The translations under genes and the position numbers were made by a program. From positions 372,001 through 436,000 of the forward strand of contig NZ_JAJQKI010000001.1 in NCBI RefSeq assembly GCF_023036475.1: a DNA stretch of 64,000 nt, written 5' to 3'. This DNA comes from Bacillus pinisoli (lineage in GTDB: Bacteria; Bacillota; Bacilli; Bacillales; SA4). Below are positions 40,635 to 49,877 of the stretch, piece after piece (within the stretch, counting starts at the first letter, position 1; the number at the start of each line of letters is the position of its first letter). The notes under the pieces were generated by a model that saw only the letters and a program-made list of their open reading frames with translations, ran no database searches and had not been told where the DNA came from.

Positions 40635-40967
40635 CTGTACTTCAGAGAGCTGAAGTGATTGTAGAGTATCTGTTTTAGGATTAAATGTAACCACTACACG
40701 AACATTGAATTTTTTATCACCGGAAGTCACTTCAAATAAAAAGCTATCTTCTGATTTCGTATCAGAAATTTGCTTACGTCCTTCATATTTAAAGTCACTT
40801 ACATCTTGCTCCGCATAATTTTCATTCATGACATTTACGGCCATTTTACTCCACTTTGCATAATCAGGTTGTTGAGCAATCCCCATTGAATCTTGGAAAA
40901 AGTAAGAAGATGAAAGTCCAATAAGGAAAGCCAATGTAATTAAAGGAAAGGCAATTTTTTTGTTCAT
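40632..40967 (-). CDS. DUF3889-like exported protein (YhdC-like)
   Basis: A 111-residue protein with an N-terminal signal or anchor (FPLITLAFLIGLSSSYFF). The DUF3889 signature YAKWSKMAVNVMNENY is followed by a beta-sheet ending in VRVVVTFNPKTDTLQSLQL. Function unknown. Placement between spoVR and yhdB resembles B. subtilis yhdC. Ribosome site GGAGG lies upstream of the ATG. Confidence 0.78.
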   Translation of the reverse strand: MNKKIAFPLITLAFLIGLSSSYFFQDSMGIAQQPDYAKWSKMAVNVMNENYAEQDVSDFKYEGRKQISDTKSEDSFLFEVTSGDKKFNVRVVVTFNPKTDTLQSLQLSEVQ

Positions 40968-41014
40968 TTGTATGTAACCTCCAAATATTGATTGCAGGAT
41001 TATTTTGTGCCGTT

Positions 41015-42010
41015 CTATTCCCTTTCATACCTTAATTTTTTCGCTTCTTGAACAAGTAATAATCCAATCGTTTGATTTCTTTCCCATTCCTCTTGAAATA
41101 CAGATAAAGGAGGACTGGTTTCATTTACCTCATAGCCTACTTCAATGGTGACGGCAGGACGTTGAAAGTTGTGAATAAACCAATCTGTATAGCCACCGCC
41201 TGTTGCTGTATCAACGGGCATATCTAATTCATAATTTGTTACATCTGTAATTTTTTTAGCTATTGTCCAATCTCGCATGACATGCTCCATCTTCGTTTTA
41301 TAATACCAATACACTACTCTGCCAGAAGAGTGATAGGCCGCAGCAATACTTGGGTTAATTTCATGAGTAAACCGTTCGATTGCTTTAACTTCAGGAGCAA
41401 CAAGAGGCTCTTTTCCTTTATATAATTGGTAAAAAGGAAATGGAGCACTTCCACTCAATTGATCCCAGCCAGCAGGATATTGACGGTTTAAATCAATTCC
41501 AATCCCGTTTGCCTTCCACCTTGAAAAATCAACACTTCCTCCGTTCATCATGATCAGTTGATCCAGGTTCGGGTTAATGGTTTGCGACAGTCCATTTTGT
41601 TGGATTTCAACACCGTCTGGATTTACCATGGGGACAAACCAAATGGATACGTCGTCTAATAAAGACAGATTGTATCCATGATAAAGTTGCTTTTGTTGAT
41701 AAGCTTCTGCATATTCCTCTACCATCCTCATCACAATCATTGAAGTAATCCACTCACGACCATGATGGGCAGCATGAATGAGAATATTCTTCTCGCCTTT
41801 CCCTATTCTTATGGCCCAGATTGGCTGTTTAAATGTTGAGTAGCCAATTACCTTCGTCTCAATTTGTTCAGGATACATTGTTGAAAGTAGTTTTACATGC
41901 TTAGTTAGTACTTTAGGTGTATACATTTTATCGTTAGTAACGAGGGTTTCAGCACTTATTTTATAGGGTAATAAGAATAAAAGTATGAAAAGAATAAATA
42001 GCCGCATCAT
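41015..42010 (-). CDS. M14-family zinc carboxypeptidase (gamma-D-glutamyl-diaminopimelate peptidase type)
   Basis: A 331-residue exported enzyme with a signal peptide (1-20, ending KISA). Zinc ligands sit in HAAHHGREW (H-x-x-E) and, further on, AAYHSSGRVVYWY; the catalytic glutamate is in AVTIEVGYE near the end. Arg/Asn substrate residues appear in the NLNRQYP-like DLNRQYPAGW block. Relatives cleave peptidoglycan stem peptides, recycling spore or cell wall material. Ribosome site ACAGGAG upstream. Confidence 0.9.
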   Translation of the reverse strand: MMRLFILFILLFLLPYKISAETLVTNDKMYTPKVLTKHVKLLSTMYPEQIETKVIGYSTFKQPIWAIRIGKGEKNILIHAAHHGREWITSMIVMRMVEEYAEAYQQKQLYHGYNLSLLDDVSIWFVPMVNPDGVEIQQNGLSQTINPNLDQLIMMNGGSVDFSRWKANGIGIDLNRQYPAGWDQLSGSAPFPFYQLYKGKEPLVAPEVKAIERFTHEINPSIAAAYHSSGRVVYWYYKTKMEHVMRDWTIAKKITDVTNYELDMPVDTATGGGYTDWFIHNFQRPAVTIEVGYEVNETSPPLSVFQEEWERNQTIGLLLVQEAKKLRYERE

Positions 42011-42181
42011 GCATTCTCCTGTCTAACCCACTTATTTAATCATTTCCTCTTTTCGCCAGAGCATTTACATACAATCCCACGCTTAAAGTAATCGTAACTT
42101 CCGTACAATATAAATACTCCTTTAACTTTGAGGGTAAGGCATGAGACCTGCTAAATCAGAAAGAAAAGGAGGCATTCAAAA

Positions 42182-42430
42182 ATGAACATTCATGATTATG
42201 ATCGGGCTTTGTATTATACTCACCGATCACAGTGGGATAATTTATTAATCCTTATGGTGCGCACAAAGGATCATTTTTTATCCAAGAAAATTGAGCATTT
42301 TCTACATGCCTACAATTTCTCTCGTGATTACAAAATTATTGAGACCAATTTACATTCTTTGTTCAGATATATTGATCATGCCTTAGAAAATCAGTCAATT
42401 GATATGGAAACGTTAGTAAATGTGGAATAA
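42182..42430 (+). CDS. yhdB: YhdB-like protein
   Basis: An 82-residue soluble protein nearly matching the start of B. subtilis YhdB (DYDRALYYTHRSQWDNLLILMVRTKDHFLSKKIEHFLHAY). Function unknown. AAAGGAGG lies nine bases upstream of the ATG. Its position opposite yhcZ/yhcY supports the assignment. Confidence 0.85.
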   Translation: MNIHDYDRALYYTHRSQWDNLLILMVRTKDHFLSKKIEHFLHAYNFSRDYKIIETNLHSLFRYIDHALENQSIDMETLVNVE

Positions 42431-42431
42431 T

Positions 42432-42460
42432 AAAAAGGAAGGGATTTCCCCTTCCTTTTA
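42432..42460. terminator. bidirectional terminator between yhdB and yhcZ
   Basis: AAAAGGAAGGG, loop ATTTC, CCCTTCCTTTT, in the 27-base gap between two convergent genes. Confidence 0.82.
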
Positions 42461-43099
42461 CCTATTTATTTGATGTTTTACTGCATACAAAGCAGCCTGA
42501 GTACGATCCTGAAGTTGTAACTTAGATAGGATATTTGAGACGTGGGTTTTTACTGTCTTTTCCGTAATGTAAAGTGAGTCCGCGATTTCTTTATTACTTT
42601 TTCCCTTCGAAATTTCTACCAGAACTTCAAGCTCTCGTGCTGTTAATTGTTCATGTAAAAGTTCCTGTTCCTTACTACCATGCATTAAATGGTTCATCAC
42701 ATGGTTAGTCACTATGGGGTGTAAGTGTCGTTCCCCTCGATGCACTGCTATTATCGTTTTGACCAATTCATCAGGCTCTATGTCCTTTAATTGATAGCCA
42801 TCCGCTCCAGCTCTTACGGCAGGAATAACATGGTCTTGATCAGAAAAGCTCGTTAATATAATGACTTTCGTTTCGGGAAACTGTTCCTTTACAAGCTTCG
42901 TCGCTTGAATTCCATCCATTTCAGGCATGTCTAAATCCATGAGGATGACATGAGGCTTATATTCCTGTACTAATGCCAATGCTTCTCTTCCATTACTCGC
43001 CTCTGCGACTATTTCTATTTCTGTCTGCGTCTTTAAGAAAAACATCAACCCTCTTCTGACCATGTGATGGTCATCCGCAATTAATATCTTGATGGCCAC
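42458..43099 (-). CDS. yhcZ: NarL/FixJ-family response regulator YhcZ
   Basis: A 213-residue regulator: receiver domain with D9-D10 and phospho-acceptor D55 in LMDLDMPEMDG, switch threonine/lysine (LTSF, KDIE), and a LuxR-type HTH (about 148-205, LTARELEVLVEISKGKSNKEIADSL). GTG start at 43099 after GGAGG. Partner of the kinase gene 14 bases upstream. Target genes unknown. Confidence 0.94.
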   Translation of the reverse strand: MAIKILIADDHHMVRRGLMFFLKTQTEIEIVAEASNGREALALVQEYKPHVILMDLDMPEMDGIQATKLVKEQFPETKVIILTSFSDQDHVIPAVRAGADGYQLKDIEPDELVKTIIAVHRGERHLHPIVTNHVMNHLMHGSKEQELLHEQLTARELEVLVEISKGKSNKEIADSLYITEKTVKTHVSNILSKLQLQDRTQAALYAVKHQINR

Positions 43100-43113
43100 T
43101 ATTGTTCCTCCTT

Positions 43114-44238
43114 CTAAAATGGAATAGAAACCATGATACTCGTCCCTACTCCTAATTGGCTTTTAAGCGTAAATGCACCTCCAAGTAGCTTTGTTCTTTC
43201 TTTCATGCTAGCTAATCCTAAAGAAGGGATATCCTCTTCATCTACCCAATGAAAGCCACAACCTACATCCTTAATTTCCATCGTAACGAGATGCTTCTTT
43301 ACTTCAATATTTACAAAAGCAAGCTTAGTTCCTGCATGCTTTTTACAGTTATTTAATGCTTCTTGTGCGACTCTCCATAACGTTTCTTCTACTTTAGATG
43401 GTAAATCAAGTAATCCTGTTACATTCGCTTCAACAGTAAGACCTAGAACTTTTCCATAAGATAGGATGGCACTCGCAACTCCCTCTTCCAAGCCTTGTGG
43501 TCGGAGCTGCCAAATTAACGCTCTCATTTCTTGGAGAGCCTCTTGGGAAAGCTCTTGCATGTATCCTAACATTTCCTGTACTTCACGGTCCTTTGTCATT
43601 TCCTTTGTTCCTCTTGCTGTAAGCATTAAGGAAAACAACAGTTGATTGACTGAGTCATGTAAATCACGTGCCAATCGATTTCGTTCACCCAATAAAGCCA
43701 CTTCTTGCTCTTTCTCTACAAGCTTAATTCTTTTAATAGCCGTTCCAATTTGCAGAGATACTGCTTCCAAAAGGGCAAGTTCTTCTTGCGATAACAAGGT
43801 TTTATGAGGAGATGCAACATTTAATAGTCCAAATTTCTCTTCACCCGCCAGTAACGGTACCGTCGCATGGTGCGTTAATCCGGCTGTATCTCCCCATTCA
43901 TTCTCCATTGCATCCTCAAGCCTTTTGCACTCCATTATATTTGCGGCCTGTTTAAGCCTATTATGATTATATTTATCCACACACCAGCACATTCCCTTAC
44001 ACATAGGCATTTTGCCGTCATGCACGAGTGCTTCCGGAAGATTATAATCAGCCGCCAACCTATACTCACCTTTTTCATTAATTAGAAAAATCCACCCTGA
44101 TGATAGACCAGTGACATGAAGAAGTTCCTTCAACACACAATTAAGCATGGAAGGAAGATCCGTCGAACCATTTAAAATCTCAGCAATTACTTTTAACGTT
44201 TGAAGTTCTTCTATCCTCTGCTCTCTACTCATAAGCAT
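43114..44238 (-). CDS. yhcY: GAF-domain histidine kinase YhcY (HisKA_3 type)
   Basis: A 374-residue cytoplasmic kinase: GAF domain (about 25-175), HisKA_3 dimerisation domain with phospho-His H194 in LARDLHDSVNQ, and an HATPase domain with LRPQGLEEGVASA and GLASMKERTKLLGG. The GAF domain carries a cysteine cluster C80-x3-C84-x-C86 and C104, which could hold an iron-sulfur centre or sense redox state, as in NreB-like kinases (inference). It pairs with YhcZ. An ATG two codons downstream has better ribosome-site spacing. Confidence 0.92.
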   Translation of the reverse strand: MLMSREQRIEELQTLKVIAEILNGSTDLPSMLNCVLKELLHVTGLSSGWIFLINEKGEYRLAADYNLPEALVHDGKMPMCKGMCWCVDKYNHNRLKQAANIMECKRLEDAMENEWGDTAGLTHHATVPLLAGEEKFGLLNVASPHKTLLSQEELALLEAVSLQIGTAIKRIKLVEKEQEVALLGERNRLARDLHDSVNQLLFSLMLTARGTKEMTKDREVQEMLGYMQELSQEALQEMRALIWQLRPQGLEEGVASAILSYGKVLGLTVEANVTGLLDLPSKVEETLWRVAQEALNNCKKHAGTKLAFVNIEVKKHLVTMEIKDVGCGFHWVDEEDIPSLGLASMKERTKLLGGAFTLKSQLGVGTSIMVSIPF

Positions 44239-44301
44239 CCCGCCCTTGCATACGATACTTAAAGTATATCAGCAAATGTTGGAAAATGGTTCCACTAAAA
44301 T

Positions 44302-44353
44302 AAAAATCGACAAGTGCCTGTCACTGACCGGTGACAGGCACTTGTCGATTTTT
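44302..44353. repeat. perfect 23-bp inverted repeat (AAAAATCGACAAGTG family)
   Basis: AAAAATCGACAAGTGCCTGT-CAC, a six-base loop TGACCG, then the exact reverse complement ending CGATTTTT. The first 15 bases of each arm are identical to the stems at 60734-60768 and 62811-62845. It can terminate in either direction. Confidence 0.88.
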
Positions 44354-44375
44354 GTCATCAATTCCCCATCATCAA

Positions 44376-44406
44376 AAAAACCTCTTTCACCGTTGAAAGA
44401 GGTTTC
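44376..44406 (-). terminator. terminator of pgcA
   Basis: Minus strand: AAACCTCTTTCA, loop ACGG, TGAAAGAGGTTTTTTT, ten bases after the stop. The pair with 44302-44353 gives two hairpins in a row. Confidence 0.9.
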
Positions 44407-44415
44407 CGTAACTAT

Positions 44416-46167
44416 TTAATTCTTTGAAGCTTCAATTAATTCATTGACCTTTTCCATTAGTGCATCCATTAGACTCGTTAAATCTTGTTTACTTGCTTCA
44501 AGAGTAGATGCATTTACACCGAAATAGAACTTAACTTTTGGTTCTGTTCCTGATGGACGTAGGCAGAACCAAGAACCGTCCTCTAGAATGTATTTTAGCA
44601 CATTCGATTTTGGTAATTCGATGGCTTGCACTCCATTTTCTTTTACGACAACACGCTCACTCGTTTTATAATCCTCAATTGCGGTAATTTTCTTACCTGC
44701 TAATTCTTTTGGAGCATCTTTACGGAAGCTAGAAAGAATGAACTCGATTTGTTCGGCTCCTTCTTTTCCTTTTAAGGTTAGTGATTTTAACCCTTCTTGA
44801 TAGAATCCGTACTTCTCAAAAATTTGTAATAGTCCTTCGTAAACAGTTAAGCCTTGCTTCTTATAATAAGCACAAACTTCTACTGCAAGTAGTGCTGCTT
44901 GAACGGCATCTTTATCACGGACAAAGTCCCCGATTAAGTACCCATAACTTTCTTCATAACCAAACTGGAACGTGTATTCACCTGTTTGCTCATATTCTTT
45001 GATCTTCTCACCAATAAACTTAAAGCCTGTTAACGTATCAATTGTTGATAGTCCGTAAGCTTCTGCGATTGTTCTACCAATCTCAGAGGTCACAATTGTT
45101 TTTAACACGATTCCATTAGAAGGTAAGCTACCCTTAGCTTTCTTTTCCGATAGTAAGTACTCAAGGAAAATTGCACCTGTTTCGTTACCAGTCAATACCA
45201 CATATTCACCGTTTTCATCCTTTACAGCAATACCAAGGCGATCTGCGTCTGGATCTGTTGCGATTAACATATCTGCTTCCAGTTCTTTTCCCTTTTTGAT
45301 CGCAAGTTCAAACGCTGCATGCTCTTCTGGATTTGGAGAAGCTACTGTAGAGAAATTAGGATCAGGGAGCTCCTGTTCTTCCACAATATACACTTGCTCA
45401 TAACCCATTGCCTTTAAACCATCACGTACTGGTTTGTTAGCCGTTCCATGAAGAGGCGTGAACACTATTTTAAGGTCGTTACCAACTTCACTTGCTAGCT
45501 CTGGATTAACTGAGATGGTTAGAAGCTTTTCTGTATAAGCTTCATCAATTTCTTGACCAATCATCTTAATGAATCCTTTTTCCTTAAGAGTTGCTTCATC
45601 TTGAACTTCAATAACTAGTTCATTGTCAATTTTATTTACTTCGGCAATAACTTGATCAGCAGCTTCAGGAGGTAGTTGTCCTCCATCATCACCATATACC
45701 TTGTATCCGTTATATTCAGGTGGGTTATGACTCGCTGTAATAACAATTCCTGAGAATGCGTTTAAATGTCTTACCGCAAAAGAAAGCTCTGGTGTAGGGC
45801 GAAGCTCTTCAAACACATATGCTTGAATTCCTTGTGTTGCAAGAGTCTTTGCTGCTTCCATTGCGAACTCAGGAGATTTATGTCTTGAATCATAGGCAAT
45901 TACGACACCTTTTTGTTTAGCCTCTTCACCTGCAGCCAGAATAAAATTAGCCAATCCAAGCGATGCTTTTCTAACTGTATATGTATTCATACGGTTTGTG
46001 CCGACACCAATTTCGCCGCGCATTCCACCCGTACCAAATTCTAAGCTCTTATAAAAACGATCTTCTAGCTCTTTTTCATTCCCTACTAAGCTTTCTAACT
46101 CTTCTTTCCATTCCTGTTCGAGTTGGGATGCTTGGCCCCATCTTTCGTACTGTTCACGCCAATTCAT
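44416..46167 (-). CDS. pgcA: alpha-phosphoglucomutase PgcA (YhxB)
   Basis: A 583-residue enzyme interconverting glucose-1-phosphate and glucose-6-phosphate for UDP-glucose, teichoic acid and glycolipid synthesis. Phosphoserine loop TASHNP (S146), metal loop DPDADRLG, sugar loop GEESYGY and phosphate-binding RPSGTEPK are all intact. The length and order of neighbours (yhcX upstream, yhcY/yhcZ downstream) match B. subtilis pgcA. Terminator downstream. Confidence 0.96.
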   Translation of the reverse strand: MNWREQYERWGQASQLEQEWKEELESLVGNEKELEDRFYKSLEFGTGGMRGEIGVGTNRMNTYTVRKASLGLANFILAAGEEAKQKGVVIAYDSRHKSPEFAMEAAKTLATQGIQAYVFEELRPTPELSFAVRHLNAFSGIVITASHNPPEYNGYKVYGDDGGQLPPEAADQVIAEVNKIDNELVIEVQDEATLKEKGFIKMIGQEIDEAYTEKLLTISVNPELASEVGNDLKIVFTPLHGTANKPVRDGLKAMGYEQVYIVEEQELPDPNFSTVASPNPEEHAAFELAIKKGKELEADMLIATDPDADRLGIAVKDENGEYVVLTGNETGAIFLEYLLSEKKAKGSLPSNGIVLKTIVTSEIGRTIAEAYGLSTIDTLTGFKFIGEKIKEYEQTGEYTFQFGYEESYGYLIGDFVRDKDAVQAALLAVEVCAYYKKQGLTVYEGLLQIFEKYGFYQEGLKSLTLKGKEGAEQIEFILSSFRKDAPKELAGKKITAIEDYKTSERVVVKENGVQAIELPKSNVLKYILEDGSWFCLRPSGTEPKVKFYFGVNASTLEASKQDLTSLMDALMEKVNELIEASKN

Positions 46168-46304
46168 TCTGCTTTTCCTCCAATGTATGTATTCTTTGAA
46201 TTATTGTTTGTAGGATTGAACGACTTTATTAGCTTCGTCATAAATAGAATATCAGAGCTTTACAATGTTTTACAATTACATTTTTCAGATGAAGGCGTTT
46301 TCAA

Positions 46305-46338
46305 ATAAAAAAGGCAGGTACAGCTACTGTACCATGCC
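46305..46338 (-). terminator. terminator of yhcX
   Basis: Minus strand: GGCATGGTACAG, loop TAG, CTGTACCTGCC then TTTTTTATTT. Strong stem with a T run. Confidence 0.9.
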
Positions 46339-46346
46339 CTGAAGGA

Positions 46347-47882
46347 TTATTTTTTATAGCGGATTTCATATAGATCACGTCGACGATCACGAAGTTGTCT
46401 AACCGTTCCACTTTTTCGTTGTCTCCTCAAAATTTCAAGATCCACATCGGCAACCACAACTGTTTCTAGATTTGGATTACATTCAGCTGCCACGCCATCT
46501 CTCGCGAATTCAAAATCAGACGGAGTAAAGATACCAGATTGAGCATATTGGATATCCATATTTTCTACCTGAGGCAGATTTCCAACCGTTCCGGCAATTA
46601 CGGTATAGATTTGATTCTCGATAGCACGGGCTTGCGCACAAAGTCTAACTCGTAGGTAGCCCTGGCGATCTTCCGTACAAAACGGAGTGAAAATAATATT
46701 GGCTCCTTTGTCAGTTGCAATGCGGGCAAGTTCAGGAAACTCAATATCATAACAAATCTGAATCGCTATCTTACCGCAATCCGTATCAAATACTTTTACT
46801 TCATCTCCTGCACTAACTCCCCACCAGCGTTTTTCATTTGGGGTAATGTGGATCTTATATTGCTTCTCGATTGTTCCATCTCTTCTAAATAAATAAGCAA
46901 TATTATAAATTTTTTCATCCTCATTAACGAAATGAGATCCACCAATAATATTAATGTTGTACTTAACAGCTAAGTTTGCAAATAATTCTAAGTAAGGTTC
47001 TGTAAACTCCGTTAGCTTTCGAATGGCTTGACTCGGTGTTTTTTCACGTACAAATGACATTAACTGAGTCGTAAAAATTTCTGGGAATACCGCAAAATCT
47101 GATTCAAAATCAGCAGCGACATCTGTATAATACTCTACTTGTTTCGCAAATTCTTCAAACGAGTCAATCTGCTTCATCGCATACTGAATAGCGCAGATTC
47201 TGACTGGGAAAGACGTTTGGAAATGACGCTTCGTCTTTGCACGGTAATCGATATTATTCCATTCCATTAACGTTGCGTATTTATAAGAAGCCTGATCGTC
47301 TTCCAAATAATTAGGATTAATCCTCATTAACGTAAACCCATTCATTAACTGGAAGGAAAGCACAGGATCATAGATCTTATGCATCGATACTTCTTTTACA
47401 TATTGACGAGGTGTCATTTCTTCCGCATATTTATGATAATTTGGAATGCGCCCACCAATGATAATACTCTTTAAATTAAGCTCACGGGCAAGGTCCTTTC
47501 TTGCATCATAAAGTCGCTGCCCTACCTTCATTCTTCTATATTCTGGGTGGACCATGACTTCAATTCCGTAAAGGTTATATCCTTCTGGATTGTGATTCGT
47601 TATGTATCCTTCATCCGTGATATCATCCCATGTATGTTTATCATCATATTCATCAAAATTTATGATTAAGCTTGAACAAGAACCAATAATCTTCCCGTCA
47701 TATTCAGCACATAACTGACCTTCAGGAAAATGTTCTAAATGTGATTCGAGATGCTCTCTCTCCCATGGGACCATACCTGGAAAGCACACCTGTTGCATGT
47801 CCATGATCGAATCAAAGTCACTCTCCTCAATTCTTCTTATAATCATTCTTTTTTCGAATTTAGTAAGATCTATTTTTGACAT
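46347..47882 (-). CDS. yhcX: YhcX: GNAT acetyltransferase fused to a nitrilase-family amidohydrolase
   Basis: A 511-residue two-domain protein. Residues 13-195 form a GNAT domain with the acetyl-CoA loop RRMKVGQRLYDARK. Residues 225-490 form a carbon-nitrogen hydrolase with the E-K-C triad in FPEIFTT, YKIHITPNEKR and QICYDIEFPE. Matches B. subtilis YhcX. Substrate unknown. Start at ATG 47882, nine bases after AAAGGGG; a TTG three codons upstream overlaps that spacer. Confidence 0.93.
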   Translation of the reverse strand: MSKIDLTKFEKRMIIRRIEESDFDSIMDMQQVCFPGMVPWEREHLESHLEHFPEGQLCAEYDGKIIGSCSSLIINFDEYDDKHTWDDITDEGYITNHNPEGYNLYGIEVMVHPEYRRMKVGQRLYDARKDLARELNLKSIIIGGRIPNYHKYAEEMTPRQYVKEVSMHKIYDPVLSFQLMNGFTLMRINPNYLEDDQASYKYATLMEWNNIDYRAKTKRHFQTSFPVRICAIQYAMKQIDSFEEFAKQVEYYTDVAADFESDFAVFPEIFTTQLMSFVREKTPSQAIRKLTEFTEPYLELFANLAVKYNINIIGGSHFVNEDEKIYNIAYLFRRDGTIEKQYKIHITPNEKRWWGVSAGDEVKVFDTDCGKIAIQICYDIEFPELARIATDKGANIIFTPFCTEDRQGYLRVRLCAQARAIENQIYTVIAGTVGNLPQVENMDIQYAQSGIFTPSDFEFARDGVAAECNPNLETVVVADVDLEILRRQRKSGTVRQLRDRRRDLYEIRYKK

Positions 47883-48088
47883 TTCTTCCAACCCCTTTAA
47901 ACGTATCCATATACAATACCCGTTTCACTCATTTCCTAAACCTAAACTAATTATTCCACCAGATAATTCCGTTTATAACTGTTCGCGTCGTTCCTTTTAG
48001 AAGAATATGTTTGCTTTTCATGTGAAATGAGCATTAATCTTGCTTTCTTAGCAATTGAAGGTAGTTGGTAGGCTGTTGATAGAGAATA

Positions 48089-48214
48089 TATGTAACACTT
48101 TTGAGGGTTTAACTAACAAAACGTGGTAATTATCTTACACATCTCTAAATTTATCTAACAAAACCTGAGTTTTATCTAACACTTTCTCTAATTTATCAAC
48201 AATTCCACTGCCTC
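48089..48214. repeat. degenerate 21-nt tandem array (TATCTAACA type)
   Basis: Six consecutive 21-nt units start at 48089, 48110, 48131, 48152, 48173 and 48194. Each begins with TATCTAACA or a variant (TATGTAACA, TAACTAACA, TATCTTACA, TATCAACAA); the last 10-12 bases vary but often end in TT. It lies between yhcX and yhcV. The rest of 47883-48088 holds nothing I can name. Confidence 0.75.
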
Positions 48215-48224
48215 TACGAAAAAG

Positions 48225-48252
48225 AAGCACCTGTCACAACATACAGGTGCCC
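48225..48252 (-). terminator. terminator of yhcV
   Basis: Minus strand: GCACCTGT, loop ATGTTGTG, ACAGGTGC then TTCTTTTT. The CACCTGT arm resembles the loop portion of the AAAAATCGACAAGTG hairpins. Confidence 0.82.
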
Positions 48253-48259
48253 ACTTTCA

Positions 48260-48694
48260 TTAAGCTTCTGGTTGAGAAGGAACGGAGATGTTCGTTAACG
48301 CTTCTTCTGCTTCATCATTAAACATTTCATTCGTGGCAATATCACCTAAGGCTATGACACCTACAATTTGACCATGTTCAACAATTGGCAAACGGCGAAT
48401 TTGATTTTCTGCCATAAGACTAGCTGCTTCTTCTACATTCATATCTGGTGTACCACATACAACATGGGAAGACATGATTTCAGATACAGGTGTTGTACTC
48501 GCAAGACCTTGTGCAGTTGTTCGTAATGTAATATCTCGATCTGTAACAATTCCGATAATTCGCTCCTGCTGATCAACAACTGGAATTGACCCTACATTGT
48601 ATTCACTCATTAGTCTTGCTGCATCCTGCACCGTCTGATTAGAAGATACAGTGGCCACATTTTCTGTCATAATATCTCGTAGTAAATTCATCAT
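48260..48694 (-). CDS. yhcV: CBS-domain protein YhcV
   Basis: A 144-residue protein made of two CBS domains (about 8-62 and 72-128), each with the G-I-V-T-D-R-D or G-V-I-A-L-G-D closing motif. A short acidic tail follows. CBS pairs bind adenine nucleotides and regulate partners; the partner here is unknown. Gene order relative to yhcU/yhcT/yhcX supports YhcV. Own terminator. Confidence 0.9.
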   Translation of the reverse strand: MMNLLRDIMTENVATVSSNQTVQDAARLMSEYNVGSIPVVDQQERIIGIVTDRDITLRTTAQGLASTTPVSEIMSSHVVCGTPDMNVEEAASLMAENQIRRLPIVEHGQIVGVIALGDIATNEMFNDEAEEALTNISVPSQPEA

Positions 48695-48877
48695 TCATCT
48701 CTCCTTTCCGTCTTATTGTTGACTATTTTCAACTGTCGATACCAATTGGTCACTATGTAAGACTTCCTCAAAAAGGAATAAGTTGGTACATTTTTTCTCA
48801 TATTAAAAGAAAGTTGGTAGTGAGCGTAAGTGCACAGCCTTTAATAAGAAAGTGAAAAGGATAGGAGGGGTTTTGTT

Positions 48878-49273
48878 TTGCTAGTCGGTTGGAATGAATG
48901 GGAATTACCTCGTTTACTTACTCTTTTATTCGGAATATTTTATATGTTGCTATGGATGCAGGTAACCATTTGGCATGCAAGAGGCAAATTTCATAAGTGG
49001 CAAATGTGGATTCCTGTCATTACTCTTCCTTTACTCGGGCTGACTGCCATCCTTCTTTCCATTTGGCCAACAATTTGGTGGGGGTGGATGCAAACAATCC
49101 TTTCTACCGTTGGCATCGTTGCTGGTATTTACGGTGGAGCTTTACACCTTACCGCAATCCGACATCGCACAGGCGGTTTTAAGATGGAGAACTTTATGAG
49201 CGGTCCACCTTTTATTCTCCCCTTTTCTATAGCTGCTTTTGGACTCTTTAGCTTGTTATTAGTCTGGTATTAG
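48878..49273 (+). CDS. four-helix membrane protein linked to a GMC dehydrogenase
   Basis: A 131-residue tryptophan-rich membrane protein with four hydrophobic helices (LLTLLFGIFYMLLWMQVTIW; WIPVITLPLLGLTAILLSI; MQTILSTVGIVAGIYGGALH; FILPFSIAAFGLFSLLLVWY). TTG start at 48878 after AGGAGG. It is the first gene of a three-gene unit with a gluconate-dehydrogenase-like subunit 3 and a GMC flavoenzyme, so it may anchor them or pass electrons to the quinone pool. No heme motif is visible. Confidence 0.65.
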   Translation: MLVGWNEWELPRLLTLLFGIFYMLLWMQVTIWHARGKFHKWQMWIPVITLPLLGLTAILLSIWPTIWWGWMQTILSTVGIVAGIYGGALHLTAIRHRTGGFKMENFMSGPPFILPFSIAAFGLFSLLLVWY

Positions 49274-49286
49274 AGGAGGAATTGTG

Positions 49287-49877
49287 ATGGTACACCCTAA
49301 GCGTACCTATTACCCTGATTATGATGTGCTTTCAGAGTGGGATGAATGGGATCCAACTACTCAAGCTGTTTTGAAAGAGAGACTATCTCGAAATGAGACA
49401 CATCTTTTTAATGAAGACGAAAAGGATGTTCTACTATCCCTGATTCCCATTTTATTTCCTTCCCATTTGGGAGATGTATCAATAGATGTTCTCGCTAATT
49501 TTGATCAACGTTGCCAACGTATGAATGGTTATGCAAAGGGTACTTCTGTTAAAAAGGTAGACGTCATTAAGACAGGACTTACTAGCTTGATGAGTCAGAT
49601 ATTTGATCAATATCAAGAACCGTTTTCTTGTTTAAGTGAAGAAATACAAAAGGAATTTGTTCAAGACTTGAAGAGCAATGTGGGGTATAAGAACTGCTGG
49701 CAATCCGTTTCACCTCTTTTATTTTTTAAAACCGTTACAGAAGAAATTCTCCCGATTGTTTATTCGGATCCTTCACTCTGGTCAAAAATTGGGTATGGTG
49801 GACCCTCGTATCCACGTGGGTACTATGCTTTTGGGCCGAACCAGTTTGATAAATGGGAGGCAAAAATACATGAATGA
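49287..49877 (+). CDS. gluconate 2-dehydrogenase subunit 3-like protein
   Basis: A 196-residue soluble protein of the gluconate 2-dehydrogenase subunit 3 family, usually the small partner of membrane-bound GMC flavoenzymes. The C-terminal YSDPSLWSKIGYGGPSYPRGYYAFGPNQFDKWE is characteristic. No twin-arginine signal is seen here, unlike many relatives. ATG 49287 follows GAGGAGG; the gene ends eight bases inside the GMC gene, implying coupling. Confidence 0.82.
   Translation: MVHPKRTYYPDYDVLSEWDEWDPTTQAVLKERLSRNETHLFNEDEKDVLLSLIPILFPSHLGDVSIDVLANFDQRCQRMNGYAKGTSVKKVDVIKTGLTSLMSQIFDQYQEPFSCLSEEIQKEFVQDLKSNVGYKNCWQSVSPLLFFKTVTEEILPIVYSDPSLWSKIGYGGPSYPRGYYAFGPNQFDKWEAKIHE

Noticed and set aside
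48089-48214. CRISPR array
   Set aside because: Units are 21 nt with only a short degenerate core, no 25-35 nt direct repeat with unique spacers, and no cas genes in the window.
49678-49869. N-terminal extension of the GMC dehydrogenase by 64 codons
   Set aside because: The extension lies inside the subunit 3 gene. The FAD motif begins eight residues after ATG 49870, which has its own ribosome site.
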